Positions 1 to 8,780 of a DNA stretch of 64,000 nt are shown here, in pieces. The notes below the pieces were generated by a model. That model made no database searches and was not told where the DNA came from. It was given only the letters and a program-made list of their open reading frames with translations. Source of the stretch: Paenibacillus sp. YPG26 (GTDB lineage: Bacteria; Bacillota; Bacilli; Paenibacillales; Paenibacillaceae); assembly GCF_023704175.1 (NCBI RefSeq), contig NZ_CP084530.1, positions 1,324,001 to 1,388,000 on the forward strand, in the 5' to 3' direction. Position numbers and translations under genes: made by a program. The first letter of the stretch is position 1; every line of letters begins with the position of its first letter.

Positions 1-119
1 GCATCAGGAAGTTCCACACTGTCCGGATAAGAATCCTTCACGAACATACCGGAATCCTTATCAATATCCCGCTGGGTTACCAAATCAACTTGCTCATGAG
101 TTTCCTTTTGTTCACTCAT
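1..119 (-). CDS. Hypothetical protein, N-terminal part only
   Basis: A reading frame starts with ATG at 117-119 on the minus strand and runs off the left edge of the window, so about 39 N-terminal residues are visible. A strong ribosome site (GGGAGGG) lies just upstream at about 126-133. The visible peptide is very hydrophilic and acidic, rich in Glu, Asp, Lys and Gln, with no signal peptide or membrane segment. I do not recognise the family. The good ribosome site and in-frame start make it likely to be real. Confidence 0.55.
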   Translation of the reverse strand, partial: MSEQKETHEQVDLVTQRDIDKDSGMFVKDSYPDSVELPD

Positions 120-236
120 CCTTAAGCCCTCCCTTACTGTGATGCATTCCCTATATATATCCCCGTTTGAGGGCCTACCCAATCACGGGATATGCCTGGG
201 AGTCCGGCAGGTTAACCAAGGAGGGCCAAGGTCTGT

Positions 237-274
237 CTATAGCGTCGGTTCACAGAGTTTGACTATAGCGTCAG
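237..274. repeat. Pair of 12-bp direct repeats in an intergenic region
   Basis: The element CTATAGCGTCRG occurs at 237-248 and again at 263-274, a spacing of 26 bp centre to centre. It lies between the partial gene at the left edge and the convergent end of the next minus-strand gene. It could be a binding site for a dimeric regulator or a chance duplication. Nothing else is seen in 121-283. Confidence 0.3.
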
Positions 275-283
275 CTCAAATTG

Positions 284-520
284 TTAAATAAGAGCGATCG
301 CCAGAAGCGTGAACAGGCTGAGTGTCAAAATCTCATTTCCATAACCATAGCCATACGGTGTAAAAGCGGATGTGCGGACAGAACCGCCGCCCCTCTCCTG
401 CTGCAGATAGACATTCTCTCTATCCACATCGACAATAGTGCCCTGGTAGTGCTTGCCGTCCACAGTAAGCAGGCGTACTTTCTTGTTCTTGCATTGCAGG
501 CAGTTATAATAGGCTTCCAT
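284..520 (-). CDS. Small Sm-like-looking protein with hydrophobic C-terminus
   Basis: This is a 78-residue protein. The ATG at 518-520 is chosen over longer in-frame starts because GGGAGAG lies directly upstream of it. The N-terminal half has a CxxC pair (Cys8 and Cys11) and then a Val/Asp/Gly pattern (VDGKHYQGTIVDVD) of the kind seen in small beta-barrel proteins. A Gly/Tyr-rich stretch follows, then a hydrophobic C-terminal tail that could anchor in a membrane. It may be a small envelope or spore-coat-type protein, but this is inference and I do not recognise a named family. Confidence 0.55.
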   Translation of the reverse strand: MEAYYNCLQCKNKKVRLLTVDGKHYQGTIVDVDRENVYLQQERGGGSVRTSAFTPYGYGYGNEILTLSLFTLLAIALI

Positions 521-697
521 GATGATCTCTCCCTTCTCGTATAGTTGTATAATATGAGCAGAGAAGGGTCGTGGAACGGCATTGGTACCTGTATCCATAT
601 GGAATGAACTACAGAATTAGAGGAATCATTTTTTCAAATTATGAGGAGGTATGGTATATTTGTTAGAATAAAATATAAAAAAAGGGAGCAGAAACCG

Positions 698-1045
698 ATG
701 CAGGTTATCGATATAGAACAAGTTCAGAGCAGAATCGATTCATTTAAGGATCAGGATATCTACGTCCATCTGGAGTTAACTACGGGGGCCTACGCGTCCC
801 ATCATGATAGCTCGAAGCATCCTGCAGCCAATTTTATAACCAACGCAGTTATTCGTTATTCAAATGGGTCTATCGTGGGCAGTAACGGCATATACCGGGC
901 AGGTCTCAAGATGGAGCATGGGTGGTTGTACGCTGAGGGTCTTACAACTTGGGATGAGAGTGACCCGGACAGGCTCATCCTTGCCGGACATGATGGTCAG
1001 GGCAAGCTGGTTGTCGCGCTGCAATTAAGCAGGGAGCCATTCTAA
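698..1045 (+). CDS. yojF: YojF-like protein (DUF1806), partner of BshB2
   Basis: This 115-residue protein resembles Bacillus subtilis YojF in length and in its central 'TTGAYASHHD' and 'KMEHGWLYAEGL' segments. The start is ATG 698, placed 9-10 bases after AAAGGGAG; an upstream in-frame ATG at 641 lacks a ribosome site. The stop codon overlaps the next frame, and the bacillithiol deacetylase gene follows 17 bases later, the same arrangement as yojF-yojG in Bacillus. YojF has no established biochemical role. The pairing suggests a supporting role in bacillithiol metabolism, which is inference. Confidence 0.85.
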   Translation: MQVIDIEQVQSRIDSFKDQDIYVHLELTTGAYASHHDSSKHPAANFITNAVIRYSNGSIVGSNGIYRAGLKMEHGWLYAEGLTTWDESDPDRLILAGHDGQGKLVVALQLSREPF

Positions 1046-1062
1046 TGGGAGAGGAGCTAAAT

Positions 1063-1722
1063 ATGATGCATCAGCGGATCCTTGTTGTGCTTCCTCATCC
1101 TGATGATGAAGCGTTCGGATTGTCAGGCACACTGGCCAAGTATATTAAGGAAGGAGCTCAGGTGACATACGCCTGCCTAACGCTCGGGGAGAGAGGCCGG
1201 AATATGGGTATTCCTCCTTTTGCCAACCGGGTTACACTTCCCGATGTACGCAGAAATGAGCTTCAGGAATCCTGTAAAGCGATCGGCATTCAGGATCTGA
1301 GAATGCTGGGCTTTCATGATAAGACTATAGAATTCGAGGATAAAGAGCTGCTGGACCGCCGCATTATGGAGCTTGTCCAGGAGATTCGTCCGACACTTGT
1401 GTTCACCTTCTACCCGGGTTACAGTGTGCATCCAGATCATGATGCTACAGGAGCTGCAGTGGTGCGGGTCATGGAGAGCTTGCCTGCCGAAGAACGGCCA
1501 ATCTTGCTTTGTTTGGCATTCTCCAAGAATTGCTACAGCATTCTGGGTCAACCGAATGTAAGTGTGGAGGTTACGGACTTCCTTGAGCATAAAATGAATT
1601 CTATTCAGGCTCACCGCTCTCAATTCCAGGCTGCTGAGCTGCTTGGAAGCAGAACACTTGAAGATAAGGAAATCCTTGATCGATTCGGAACAGAGCGGTT
1701 CTGGACTTATCCCCTGAACTAA
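1063..1722 (+). CDS. bshB2: Bacillithiol biosynthesis deacetylase BshB2
   Basis: This 219-residue protein belongs to the LmbE/PIG-L zinc deacetylase family. It removes the acetyl group from GlcNAc-malate, the second step in making the low-molecular-weight thiol bacillithiol in the cytoplasm. The N-terminal 'PHPDDE' motif (about residues 11-16) supplies the metal-binding His and Asp, and a second 'HPDHD' cluster lies near residue 125. The family length is about 220 residues. The ATG at 1063 is preferred to the one at 1045 because GGGAGAGGAG sits 8 bases before it. The gene is co-transcribed with yojF and ends at a strong terminator. Similar deacetylases can act on other GlcNAc conjugates, but the YojF neighbour supports BshB2. 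Confidence 0.88.
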   Translation: MMHQRILVVLPHPDDEAFGLSGTLAKYIKEGAQVTYACLTLGERGRNMGIPPFANRVTLPDVRRNELQESCKAIGIQDLRMLGFHDKTIEFEDKELLDRRIMELVQEIRPTLVFTFYPGYSVHPDHDATGAAVVRVMESLPAEERPILLCLAFSKNCYSILGQPNVSVEVTDFLEHKMNSIQAHRSQFQAAELLGSRTLEDKEILDRFGTERFWTYPLN

Positions 1723-1757
1723 ATAAGACGAAGTGATATATCTCTGATTGCAAGAAG

Positions 1758-1788
1758 ATCTCCAAGCCTTTGGCTTGGAGATTTTTTT
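1758..1788 (+). terminator. Rho-independent terminator after bshB2
   Basis: An 11-bp perfect stem (1758-1768 with 1772-1782) with a TTT loop is followed by seven T residues. It ends the yojF-bshB2 transcript. Confidence 0.9.
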
Positions 1789-1845
1789 CACTTACCGCAT
1801 TAGCTTAAGATGAAGACCTGATGAAGGCCTAAATTGCCCGGCTTA

Positions 1846-1873
1846 TTGACCGATAAATAGAATAACATATATT
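1846..1873 (+). promoter_or_regulatory. Candidate sigma-A promoter for the MHYT-GGDEF-EAL gene
   Basis: TTGACC (1846-1851) and TATATT (1868-1873) are separated by 16 bases. The -10 box lies 25 bases before the ATG at 1899, which gives a short leader containing the ribosome site TTGGAG. Confidence 0.5.
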
Positions 1874-1898
1874 ATTTTAGAATTTTGGAGATGATCGG

Positions 1899-3953
1899 AT
1901 GCATCACAACGTACTGCAGGGACACTACAATTACTGGATGGTGCTTCTATCTTTTATTATTGCGATGTTCTCTTCTTATTCCGCGCTCACCCTGGCGGCC
2001 AAAATTAGTCATGCCCGCGGACGCACTCAGCTGGGCTGGCTGATTGCGGGTTCCAGCGTTATGGGCTGCGGCGTATGGGCTATGCATTTTATCGGCATGC
2101 TGGCTTATGATCTGAATCTCCAGGTCACTTATGATGCGGGCATTACGATCCTTTCACTCATTTTCATGATTCTGGCCTCCTACATCGCCTTCCGGATTAC
2201 TTTGCCAACGAAGGTTAGGACCCGAAATCTTGCTATTGGGGGGTTCTGTATAGGCGGAGGAATCGTTGCGATGCATTATACCGGTATGGCAGCCATGCGG
2301 ATGGGAGGGGAAATGGCCTATGATCCTCTATACTGGACACTGTCTGCCATTATTGCCCTTACCGCTTCTTACGCTTCGCTGTATCTGTTCCTGAAGTTTA
2401 GAAACAGGTCTTCGGCAAGCCTGGCGAAATGGACCTCAGCGTTTATTATGGCCTTGGCTATTTGCGGGATGCACTACACTGGCATGAAGGCAACAATCTT
2501 CACCTCGAATCATATCGGAGACGGGGCAGTCCCTAATTCAGACACCGACATGCAGATCAAGCTGCTTCTGCTAATCGGTGTATCGGCTGCAGTTGTGGTC
2601 GTTCTCTCGATCTCCTCCCTGGCCATATATTTCGATCGGCGTACCATGAGAGGAATGGCCTATACGGACGAACTAACAGGGCTGCCTAACCGGTACCGTA
2701 TGAATCAATTCTTCGATGAGTACGACTTCCAGGCCCCGGATAGCCAGATGGCATTGCTGTTCGTTGACCTTGACCGGTTCAAGAATGTGAATGATACTCT
2801 CGGCCATGACTACGGAGATATGCTGGTCAGGGCAGTAGGTGACCGGCTGCGGAAGACGCTGAATCAGAGCGAGATCTACCGGCTGGGTGGCGATGAATTT
2901 CTATGTGCGCTAAGCGGTGTAGGACAAGCGGAGGCGGAACAATGGGCGAAAGTGCTTCTCGAGGAAATTCAGAAGCCCTTCATTATTGACGGATATGAAC
3001 TTTATATTACAAGCAGTATCGGGGTAAGTCTCGCCCCACTGCATGGACAGGATAGGCATGCACTACTGAAGGCAGCGGATACTGCGATGTACAAGGCCAA
3101 GGAAGAAGGTAAGAACCGCTACCGTGTGTTTGATGAATCGCTGGACAGGGGGAGAATCCGCCGTCTGGGGCTGGAGAATGATCTGCGCAGAGCCGTACAT
3201 AATGAGGAGTTCTTCGTGCTGTACCAGCCGAAATGGAATGCGGCCTCCGGCAAGGCAGCCGGAATGGAAGCCTTGATCAGGTGGCGTCACCCCAAGCTTG
3301 GAGTAATCTCCCCCGCCGAGTTCATTCCGATTGCCGAGGAGACAGGTCTTATCATTCCGATGACCCGCTGGATTATGAAGGAGGCCTGCAGACAGAATCA
3401 AGAGTGGCAGCAGGAAGGATTCGAACCCCAATGTGTCTCAGTCAATCTATCCGTACGAGTATTTGAAAGTCAGGATCTCCTGGATATGATTCAATCGGCA
3501 CTTGCCAAGACTGGGCTTGCGTCCCAGTATCTTGAAGTCGAGATCACAGAGTCGATCCTGGCTTCAGATTTCCAAGGGATCATCAATCAGCTGATGAAGA
3601 TCAGGGAGCTGGGCATCAAGATTGCCATGGATGACTTCGGTTCAGGCTATTCCTCACTTGGCTCACTGGACAAGCTGCCGATCGACACGCTCAAGATTGA
3701 TCAGCTCTTCGTTCGGGAGTATGAATCCGGCTCAAAGAAAGCGATTATACAAGCAATCATCACGCTCGGTCAGCAGCTTAACCTTGAGCTTGTGGCAGAG
3801 GGAGTAGAGACGATTGAGCAATCCGAATTCCTGAACTGTCTCGGATGCAGCATTATGCAGGGCTATTACTACGGCAAGCCGATGAATGAGGATCAGATAA
3901 GGGAATGGCTTAGCCATACCAGGGTGTCAGGCTCAATTGGAACCCAAGTCTAA
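1899..3953 (+). CDS. Membrane MHYT sensor with GGDEF and EAL domains (cyclic-di-GMP turnover)
   Basis: This 684-residue protein has an N-terminal seven-helix MHYT sensor (about residues 10-245) with three motif copies (MHFIGM, MHYTGM, MHYTGM), proposed to bind a metal and sense a diatomic gas. A GGDEF domain has its signature at residues 330-334, and an EAL domain has Glu at 457. The EAL catalytic landmarks look intact: EALIRW, the Asn in NLSV, EITES, DDFGSGYSSL and EGVET. The RxxD inhibitory site before GGDEF is not conserved, so product inhibition may be absent. Both synthesis and hydrolysis of cyclic-di-GMP are possible; which dominates cannot be told. It appears monocistronic. The start has TTGGAG 9-14 bases upstream. 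Confidence 0.92.
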   Translation: MHHNVLQGHYNYWMVLLSFIIAMFSSYSALTLAAKISHARGRTQLGWLIAGSSVMGCGVWAMHFIGMLAYDLNLQVTYDAGITILSLIFMILASYIAFRITLPTKVRTRNLAIGGFCIGGGIVAMHYTGMAAMRMGGEMAYDPLYWTLSAIIALTASYASLYLFLKFRNRSSASLAKWTSAFIMALAICGMHYTGMKATIFTSNHIGDGAVPNSDTDMQIKLLLLIGVSAAVVVVLSISSLAIYFDRRTMRGMAYTDELTGLPNRYRMNQFFDEYDFQAPDSQMALLFVDLDRFKNVNDTLGHDYGDMLVRAVGDRLRKTLNQSEIYRLGGDEFLCALSGVGQAEAEQWAKVLLEEIQKPFIIDGYELYITSSIGVSLAPLHGQDRHALLKAADTAMYKAKEEGKNRYRVFDESLDRGRIRRLGLENDLRRAVHNEEFFVLYQPKWNAASGKAAGMEALIRWRHPKLGVISPAEFIPIAEETGLIIPMTRWIMKEACRQNQEWQQEGFEPQCVSVNLSVRVFESQDLLDMIQSALAKTGLASQYLEVEITESILASDFQGIINQLMKIRELGIKIAMDDFGSGYSSLGSLDKLPIDTLKIDQLFVREYESGSKKAIIQAIITLGQQLNLELVAEGVETIEQSEFLNCLGCSIMQGYYYGKPMNEDQIREWLSHTRVSGSIGTQV

Positions 3954-4098
3954 GCTAGTCCTATAGTTCCCGGGCGCTTCCGAAGCAAGCGAGGAATCTT
4001 AAGCCTATCTTAACTTTGTTCATAGTTAATCATCTATTGATAATACTCTGGTATACTTGGAAGGAAATTAAATCCAGGCTGCCAAGGAGCGATTCCCT

Positions 4099-5037
4099 TT
4101 GACTCGGACCCGATCTATTCTTCGTAAGTTGAAATGGTTTTTCCTATGCTTAGTTGTTCTAGTTATCGCAGGCATTACGTATGAACAAATTTCAGAGCAT
4201 GTAACCCGGAACAAATACCAGCCCCCGGGCAGGCAGATTGATGTTGGCGGGTACAAGCTGCATATGGTTGAGGAAGGTAAGTCTGCCGGTCTGCCGACCG
4301 TGGTTCTGGAGTCAGGACTCGGAGTCCCGAATCCTAGTGAGGATTGGAGCAAGGTTCGGTCCAGGCTTGCCCAGGTAACCAAGGTAATCAGTTATGACCG
4401 GGCAGGATATGGATGGAGTGACCAGGCAGATTCAGAGCGGACGGCTTCAGCTTCGGCACAGGATCTGCACAAGCTATTGCAGGCGTCAGGCAACCCCGGC
4501 CCGTATGTGCTGGTCGCACATTCTTATGGCGGATTTATCGCTCAAATGTTCGCTTCACTGTATCCCGAGGATACCGCCGGTCTCGTCATGATTGACAGCT
4601 CCCAGGTTGGTCAGCAGCTCAGCTTCTCAGAAGGTCAGCTGCTTCTTATGCAAGCTTCCAGGATAACGGGTGTGAGTCGTCTTGCCGGAACCTTGGGACT
4701 TGTTCCTATGCCCGATCAGGATAAGGTGTCCAAGGATCTTTTCTACCAAATGGCCTTCAACCGCAACCATACCAGCGAGCTCCGGAACATGATGACAAAG
4801 TCAAAGGATCAAGTTCAGACAGTGGAGTCACAGGGCTTTGGCAGCTTGCCTCTAGCTGTGCTTGCCGTTCCGAACGAATATGCGGACTGGCTGGATATGC
4901 AGAAGAAGATGTCGGGTCTTTCCACGAACAGTACCTATCACGTGGTCCAGAATTCCACCCATTTTGTTCAGAAAGACCAGTTAGATCTTGTTGTTGATAC
5001 TGCCCTCAACATGCTGAAGGAGATCGGTACGAACTAA
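4099..5037 (+). CDS. Membrane-anchored alpha/beta hydrolase
   Basis: The protein has 312 residues and begins with TTG, 9 bases after AAGGAG; no better ATG exists. Residues 13-30 form a hydrophobic anchor or uncleaved signal after a basic start, placing the catalytic part outside the membrane. The fold signature is the nucleophile elbow HSYGG (Ser near residue 142), with an 'SYDRAGYGWSD' strand-loop before it and a C-terminal 'STHF' supplying the catalytic His. An ester, amide or haloalkane-type substrate cannot be chosen from sequence. It stands alone between the c-di-GMP gene and sigK. Confidence 0.85.
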   Translation: MTRTRSILRKLKWFFLCLVVLVIAGITYEQISEHVTRNKYQPPGRQIDVGGYKLHMVEEGKSAGLPTVVLESGLGVPNPSEDWSKVRSRLAQVTKVISYDRAGYGWSDQADSERTASASAQDLHKLLQASGNPGPYVLVAHSYGGFIAQMFASLYPEDTAGLVMIDSSQVGQQLSFSEGQLLLMQASRITGVSRLAGTLGLVPMPDQDKVSKDLFYQMAFNRNHTSELRNMMTKSKDQVQTVESQGFGSLPLAVLAVPNEYADWLDMQKKMSGLSTNSTYHVVQNSTHFVQKDQLDLVVDTALNMLKEIGTN

Positions 5038-5112
5038 TGATATAGACGATAGTTCAAGGTACAGATCATCAATTTTTTGAATGCCGTACAGGCACGCCTG
5101 GGCGGCCGCCCA

Positions 5113-5120
5113 CATAGAAT
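5113..5120 (+). promoter_or_regulatory. Possible mother-cell sigma (E/K) -10 element for sigK
   Basis: CATAGAAT at 5113-5120 resembles the CATAnnnT -10 element of sporulation sigma factors E and K. It would start transcription at about 5126, downstream of the upstream GTG at 5124 and 43 bases before the TTG start favoured here. The -35 part is not convincing. The identical octamer precedes the collagen-like spore-surface locus at 24043-24050. Confidence 0.35.
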
Positions 5121-5168
5121 GAAGTGACCGCAGACCGGTTGCACGCATTTATGCAGGAGGTGGCACCA

Positions 5169-5870
5169 TTGCCCGGATTGTTCACGACAATTGCCTTGTT
5201 CATCAAACAGTTGACCCTTCTCGTGTCTTATGTCAAAAATAATGCTTTTCCCCAGCCGTTAACCGAGGAAGAGGAAGCGAAGCATCTCCAGCGCATGGCG
5301 GAAGGCGACCCCGTCAGCCGCAATATTCTGATTGAGCATAATCTTAGGCTTGTGGCCCACATCGTCAAAAAATTTGACAATACCGGCGAAGATCTGGAGG
5401 ACTTGATCTCCATCGGTACGATTGGCCTGATCAAAGCGATTGAGAGCTTCCGGCTGGGCAAAGGCACCAAGCTGGCGACTTTCGCGGCCCGCTGCATAGA
5501 GAACGAGATTCTGATGCACCTGCGGTCACTCAAGAAGACGAAGAAGGATGTCTCCCTGCATGACCCGATTGGGACGGATAAGGAAGGGAATGAGATTACC
5601 TTAATCGATATCCTCGGCTCCGAGAACGATGATGTCGTCGAGCGGGTGCAGCTGAAGATGGAGAAGAGCAAGATCTATCAGAACCTGGATATTCTGGATG
5701 AGCGTGAGCAGGAGGTAATCCGGGGTAGGTTCGGGCTGGATCAGGGCGGTGAAGAGCGGACGCAGCGGGAAATCGCGAAGGAGCTTGGAATTTCGCGGAG
5801 TTATGTGTCCAGAATTGAGAAAAGAGCACTCATGAAGCTGTATCATGAGTTTTATAAGGCGAAGCGGTGA
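5169..5870 (+). CDS. sigK: Sporulation sigma factor K, intact pro-sigma-K
   Basis: This is the late mother-cell sigma factor that drives spore coat and maturation genes. From TTG 5169 the protein has 233 residues and matches remembered B. subtilis SigK along its length, including the membrane-associated pro-sequence that SpoIVFB removes. TTG 5169 is chosen because AGGAGG lies 8 bases upstream and the N-terminus then lines up with Bacillus; a GTG at 5124 would add 15 unusual residues. Region 2 (LVAHIVKKF to [13 protein letters not shown]) and region 4 helix-turn-helix ([24 protein letters not shown]) are intact. The gene is not split by a skin-type element here, but two degraded partial copies lie 2-3 kb downstream. 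Confidence 0.95.
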   Translation: MPGLFTTIALFIKQLTLLVSYVKNNAFPQPLTEEEEAKHLQRMAEGDPVSRNILIEHNLRLVAHIVKKFDNTGEDLEDLISIGTIGLIKAIESFRLGKGTKLATFAARCIENEILMHLRSLKKTKKDVSLHDPIGTDKEGNEITLIDILGSENDDVVERVQLKMEKSKIYQNLDILDEREQEVIRGRFGLDQGGEERTQREIAKELGISRSYVSRIEKRALMKLYHEFYKAKR

Positions 5871-5876
5871 GAGAGG

Positions 5877-5902
5877 CCCGGGATGGAGATCCCGGGTTTT
5901 TG
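5877..5902 (+). terminator. sigK terminator
   Basis: A CCCGGGAT / ATCCCGGG stem (5877-5884 with 5889-5896) and GGAG loop are followed by TTTTT. The same hairpin is duplicated in the first sigK remnant at 8175-8199. Confidence 0.9.
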
Positions 5903-6145
5903 TTGTTATTAATTCTGGAAAGAGCTAGCCCGGTGCACTCCGATGGCGCAATGGTTTCGAACAAGATGAGACCTAGTACGATTACTGGGCGCGGCAATGA
6001 TCCCAAGTAGATGGGGGAGAATCTTGACGGACTATGCCAACGATTTTTATTTTAGATTCAGATTAGGAACTGAGTTGTCAGGAATAATTGATAAAAAGTT
6101 CTACCGCAACATTATCCAAGATACCTGCGCCTGATTCATAATATA

Positions 6146-7027
6146 ATGAACACTATTATATCTCGGACAAAGAAGGTGCAGATATTGACTCGTGAAGTAA
6201 GAACCGTGGTCTTCGACACGGACCTAGACTTTGAAGCCTATCAGTTTGAGGGGATTATGCAGAAGTTCCCCAACCATTTTCACGACTATTACGTAATTGG
6301 GTTTATTGAGCAAGGCAAGCGGCATTTGGTCTGCAACCAGGAAGAATATATACTAAATAGCGGGGATGTAATTATCTTCAATCCTCACGACCCTCACGCC
6401 TGTGCGCAGATTGACGGAAGCGCCTTGGACTACCGCTGCATCAATATTCAGCCGGAGGTCATGCGTAAATATGTGCTGGAAATAACAGGCCAAGAGTATA
6501 CGCCGCGGTTCACACAGAACGTACTTTACCAGAGCGAGCTGGCTCTTCCCCTTCATGACCTGCATCAGATCATTCTGGAGGACAAGGAGGATTTCCACAA
6601 AGAGGAGTTGTTTCTGTTCCTGCTGGAGCAGTTGCTGAATGAATACACGGATGCGGACTTTCCTCCTCCCGCACAGGAACTGACCTATGAGATTATAACC
6701 ATTTGCGAATACATGGAGTCCCATTATACGGAGAGCATTACCCTCAATCAATTAAGCGACTTAGTCGGATTAAGCAAATATCACTTGCTGCGGCTGTTCA
6801 CCAGACAAAAAGGCATCTCCCCCTATTGCTATCTGGAGACCCTGCGGATTAATTACGCCAAGCGACTGCTGGGGCAAGGTATGCCCCCCTTGGAGGTTGC
6901 AGGTCAGACCGGATTCAGTGACCAGAGCCATTTTACGAATTTTTTCAAAAAGCTGATCGGTCTCACTCCCAAGCAATATATGCTCATATTCACTCAGCAA
7001 GCACGTACAGAGGATACCCCCTTATGA
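6146..7027 (+). CDS. AraC-family regulator (cupin sensor plus HTH)
   Basis: The protein has 293 residues. An N-terminal AraC-type cupin (about 20-115) contains a metal or ligand pocket pattern '[13 protein letters not shown]' and '[12 protein letters not shown]'. The C-terminal double helix-turn-helix (about 190-290) ends in the typical '[22 protein letters not shown]' region. The ATG at 6146 has no clear ribosome site; TTG 6185, seven bases after AAGGTG, is a plausible alternative that removes 13 residues. The stop overlaps the start of the EamA transporter by four bases (ATGA), so the pair is one transcription unit and the regulator probably controls the transporter in response to its substrate. 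Confidence 0.88.
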   Translation: MNTIISRTKKVQILTREVRTVVFDTDLDFEAYQFEGIMQKFPNHFHDYYVIGFIEQGKRHLVCNQEEYILNSGDVIIFNPHDPHACAQIDGSALDYRCINIQPEVMRKYVLEITGQEYTPRFTQNVLYQSELALPLHDLHQIILEDKEDFHKEELFLFLLEQLLNEYTDADFPPPAQELTYEIITICEYMESHYTESITLNQLSDLVGLSKYHLLRLFTRQKGISPYCYLETLRINYAKRLLGQGMPPLEVAGQTGFSDQSHFTNFFKKLIGLTPKQYMLIFTQQARTEDTPL

Positions 7028-7944
7028 CGGAGGAACGCAAGACAACCATGGGGCACTCGCTCGCTTTGCTGACCATTCTGATCTGGGGAACGACTTTTAT
7101 CTCCACCAAGATCCTGCTTATTGACTTTATGCCTATAGAAATTCTCTTCTTCCGCTTTCTGCTTGGTTATGTGGTGCTGATGTTGATCTACTCACGTCCC
7201 GTGCGAACAGAATCCTTTCGGGAAGAGCTGCTGTTCATGGCGGCTGGATTATGCGGGGTAACCTTATATTTTCTTGTTGAAAATATCGCGTTGGTATATA
7301 CCCTTGCCTCCAATGTAGGCGTGATTGTGTCAATTGCTCCCTTTTTGACAGCCGTATTGGCACATTTCTTCCTGGAGGGAGAAAAGCTACATCGACAATT
7401 CCTCTTGGGATTCGGGATAGCCCTCACCGGGATTGTACTAATTGGACTGAATGGGAGTTACGTCCTGAAGCTTAATCCGATTGGAGATCTGCTGGCCTTC
7501 CTGGCTCCTGCGGTCTGGGCAATCTATTCCGTACTAATGCGTAGAATCAGCCAGCGGAACTACCACATCATTGGGAGTACACGCAGAGTGTTCTTCTATG
7601 GATTACTGTTCATGATTCCTGCCCTTTTCCTGTCCAAATTCCACCTTGGCCTGACCCGCTTTGGAGATATAGGAAATATCATCAACATGCTCTTTCTTGG
7701 CCTGGGAGCTTCAGCTCTGTGTTTTGTGACCTGGAACCGGGCCGTTGGCCTTTTGGGTGCGGTTAAAACTAGCGTGTATATCTATCTGGTGCCTGTCATT
7801 ACCGTAGCCGCATCTGCATTGATTCTGGAGGAGCAAATAACCTGGGTAACGGGGCTGGGAACGGGACTTACACTGCTTGGGTCGTTAATTTCAGAAGGGA
7901 AAAGCAGTAAGGTTATATCTTCACGCAGGGAACGCTCGGTGTAA
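7024..7944 (+). CDS. EamA/DMT-family transporter
   Basis: This 306-residue membrane protein has ten predicted helices arranged as two EamA repeats. The typical first-helix motif '[12 protein letters not shown]' and a conserved '[13 protein letters not shown]' in the second half are present. Members export amino acids or other metabolites, or move nucleotide sugars; the substrate cannot be named. The start overlaps the AraC-family regulator's stop, so the two are translationally coupled. No terminator is obvious downstream, where the sigK remnant begins 96 bases later. Confidence 0.9.
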   Translation: MTEERKTTMGHSLALLTILIWGTTFISTKILLIDFMPIEILFFRFLLGYVVLMLIYSRPVRTESFREELLFMAAGLCGVTLYFLVENIALVYTLASNVGVIVSIAPFLTAVLAHFFLEGEKLHRQFLLGFGIALTGIVLIGLNGSYVLKLNPIGDLLAFLAPAVWAIYSVLMRRISQRNYHIIGSTRRVFFYGLLFMIPALFLSKFHLGLTRFGDIGNIINMLFLGLGASALCFVTWNRAVGLLGAVKTSVYIYLVPVITVAASALILEEQITWVTGLGTGLTLLGSLISEGKSSKVISSRRERSV

Positions 7945-8040
7945 AAAGGGACAAGTATTAAGAGGAAAGCTTGGTGCTTAAGTTACACTGTTAAGTTAAC
8001 CAAATGAATTCACAAAGTGTACCATCATGGCAGCAAGATA

Positions 8041-8203
8041 TTAATCGATATCCTCGGCTCAGAGAACGATGATGTCGTCGAGCTTGGAATTTCGCGGAGT
8101 TATGTGTCCAGATTTAGAAAAGAGTGCTCATGAAGCTGTATCATGAGTTTTATAAGGCGAAGCGGTGAGAGAGGCCCGGGATGGAGATCCCGGGTTTTTG
8201 TTT
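8041..8203 (+). pseudogene. sigK remnant 1 (3' end with internal deletion and copied terminator)
   Basis: Bases 8041-8080 match 5601-5640 of sigK with a single difference. The match then jumps 141 bases and continues from 5782 to beyond the sigK stop and through its terminator, with only a few mismatches. The left edge is abrupt: nothing upstream of 8041 matches sigK. The edge lies 8 bases downstream of an AATGA (5589-5593) in the parent gene. The copy encodes nothing useful. The high identity suggests a recent duplication from the local sigK or gene conversion with it. Confidence 0.9.
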
Positions 8204-8252
8204 TGAAGAGATGTTCAAATATAAAAACTAAATCAAACAAAGTATCAAGAAA

Positions 8253-8477
8253 GTGAAAATTATCAAGTATTCTATAGAGTCTCTGTTGAGTGAGATCTTT
8301 AATCCAGTAGTGAAGGACCTTGCTAAATTAATTCGATTAACGGGTGATCGGGCTAAGTTGGACGCGAAAGCAAACGGGACAAATATAGTATATATAACAG
8401 CTGAAGGGCAAATAGTGAAAGAATATAGCTCGGGGAAGATCGAGAAAATGAATGAACAGGAATTTAAGCATGAATGA
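8253..8477 (+). pseudogene. Remnant small gene upstream of a Zeta-like toxin
   Basis: A 74-codon frame begins with GTG and has no good ribosome site. It ends overlapping the next ATG by four bases (ATGA), the coupling typical of small two-gene modules. The peptide is charged and ends 'KIEKMNEQEFKHE'. I remember similar small proteins preceding Zeta-like ATPases in Firmicutes but cannot name a family. It is very A+T rich compared with its surroundings. It may be intact, but the partner gene is deleted internally, so it is treated as part of a dead module. Confidence 0.4.
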
Positions 8478-8728
8478 GACAAGTGCAACCATGTTTGTTG
8501 TTCGCTGGTAATAATGGAAGTGGTAAGAGCACCATTCGTAGTATGAATAACCTTTTGTCTCACTTAGACCATATAGATCAACTAGTCGTTATTGATAACA
8601 GTACAACAGATGGTGAAATTATTCTTGGAGCAGACAATAGTGGAGTGAAATATTATTTAGATGAATTGCCTGAATGGACGCAAAAAATCGATCGACAATT
8701 ACAGAACAGAAACAGAACAAAAAAGTAA
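8474..8728 (+). pseudogene. Zeta-like toxin / AAA ATPase with large internal deletion
   Basis: The 84-residue frame starts with a hydrophobic strand and a Walker A loop (FAGNNGSGKST, about residues 10-20), typical of Zeta-type kinases that phosphorylate cell-wall sugar nucleotides. The sequence then passes directly into what looks like the C-terminal part of such a protein ('QLVVIDNSTTDGEI', '[11 protein letters not shown]'). Family members are usually around 200 residues, so roughly 100 central residues appear to be missing in frame. Walker A is retained but the rest of the active site is gone, so the product is presumed inactive. It lies between the two sigK remnants. Confidence 0.6.
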
Positions 8729-8780
8729 ACCAATTCGAATCGGGAACGATCGTAAGTGGTTTGCTTTCTTGCATATTATT

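Noticed and set aside
1177-1791. 204-codon minus-strand frame over bshB2
   Set aside because: bshB2 is well supported; the opposite frame starts inside its terminator and has no recognisable features.
5169-5870. A sigK gene interrupted by a skin-type element in this window
   Set aside because: The sigK frame is complete and continuous; only separate partial copies lie downstream.
8253-8728. A working toxin-antitoxin system between the sigK remnants
   Set aside because: The Zeta-like protein lacks about half its expected length although Walker A remains, so an active toxin is unlikely.
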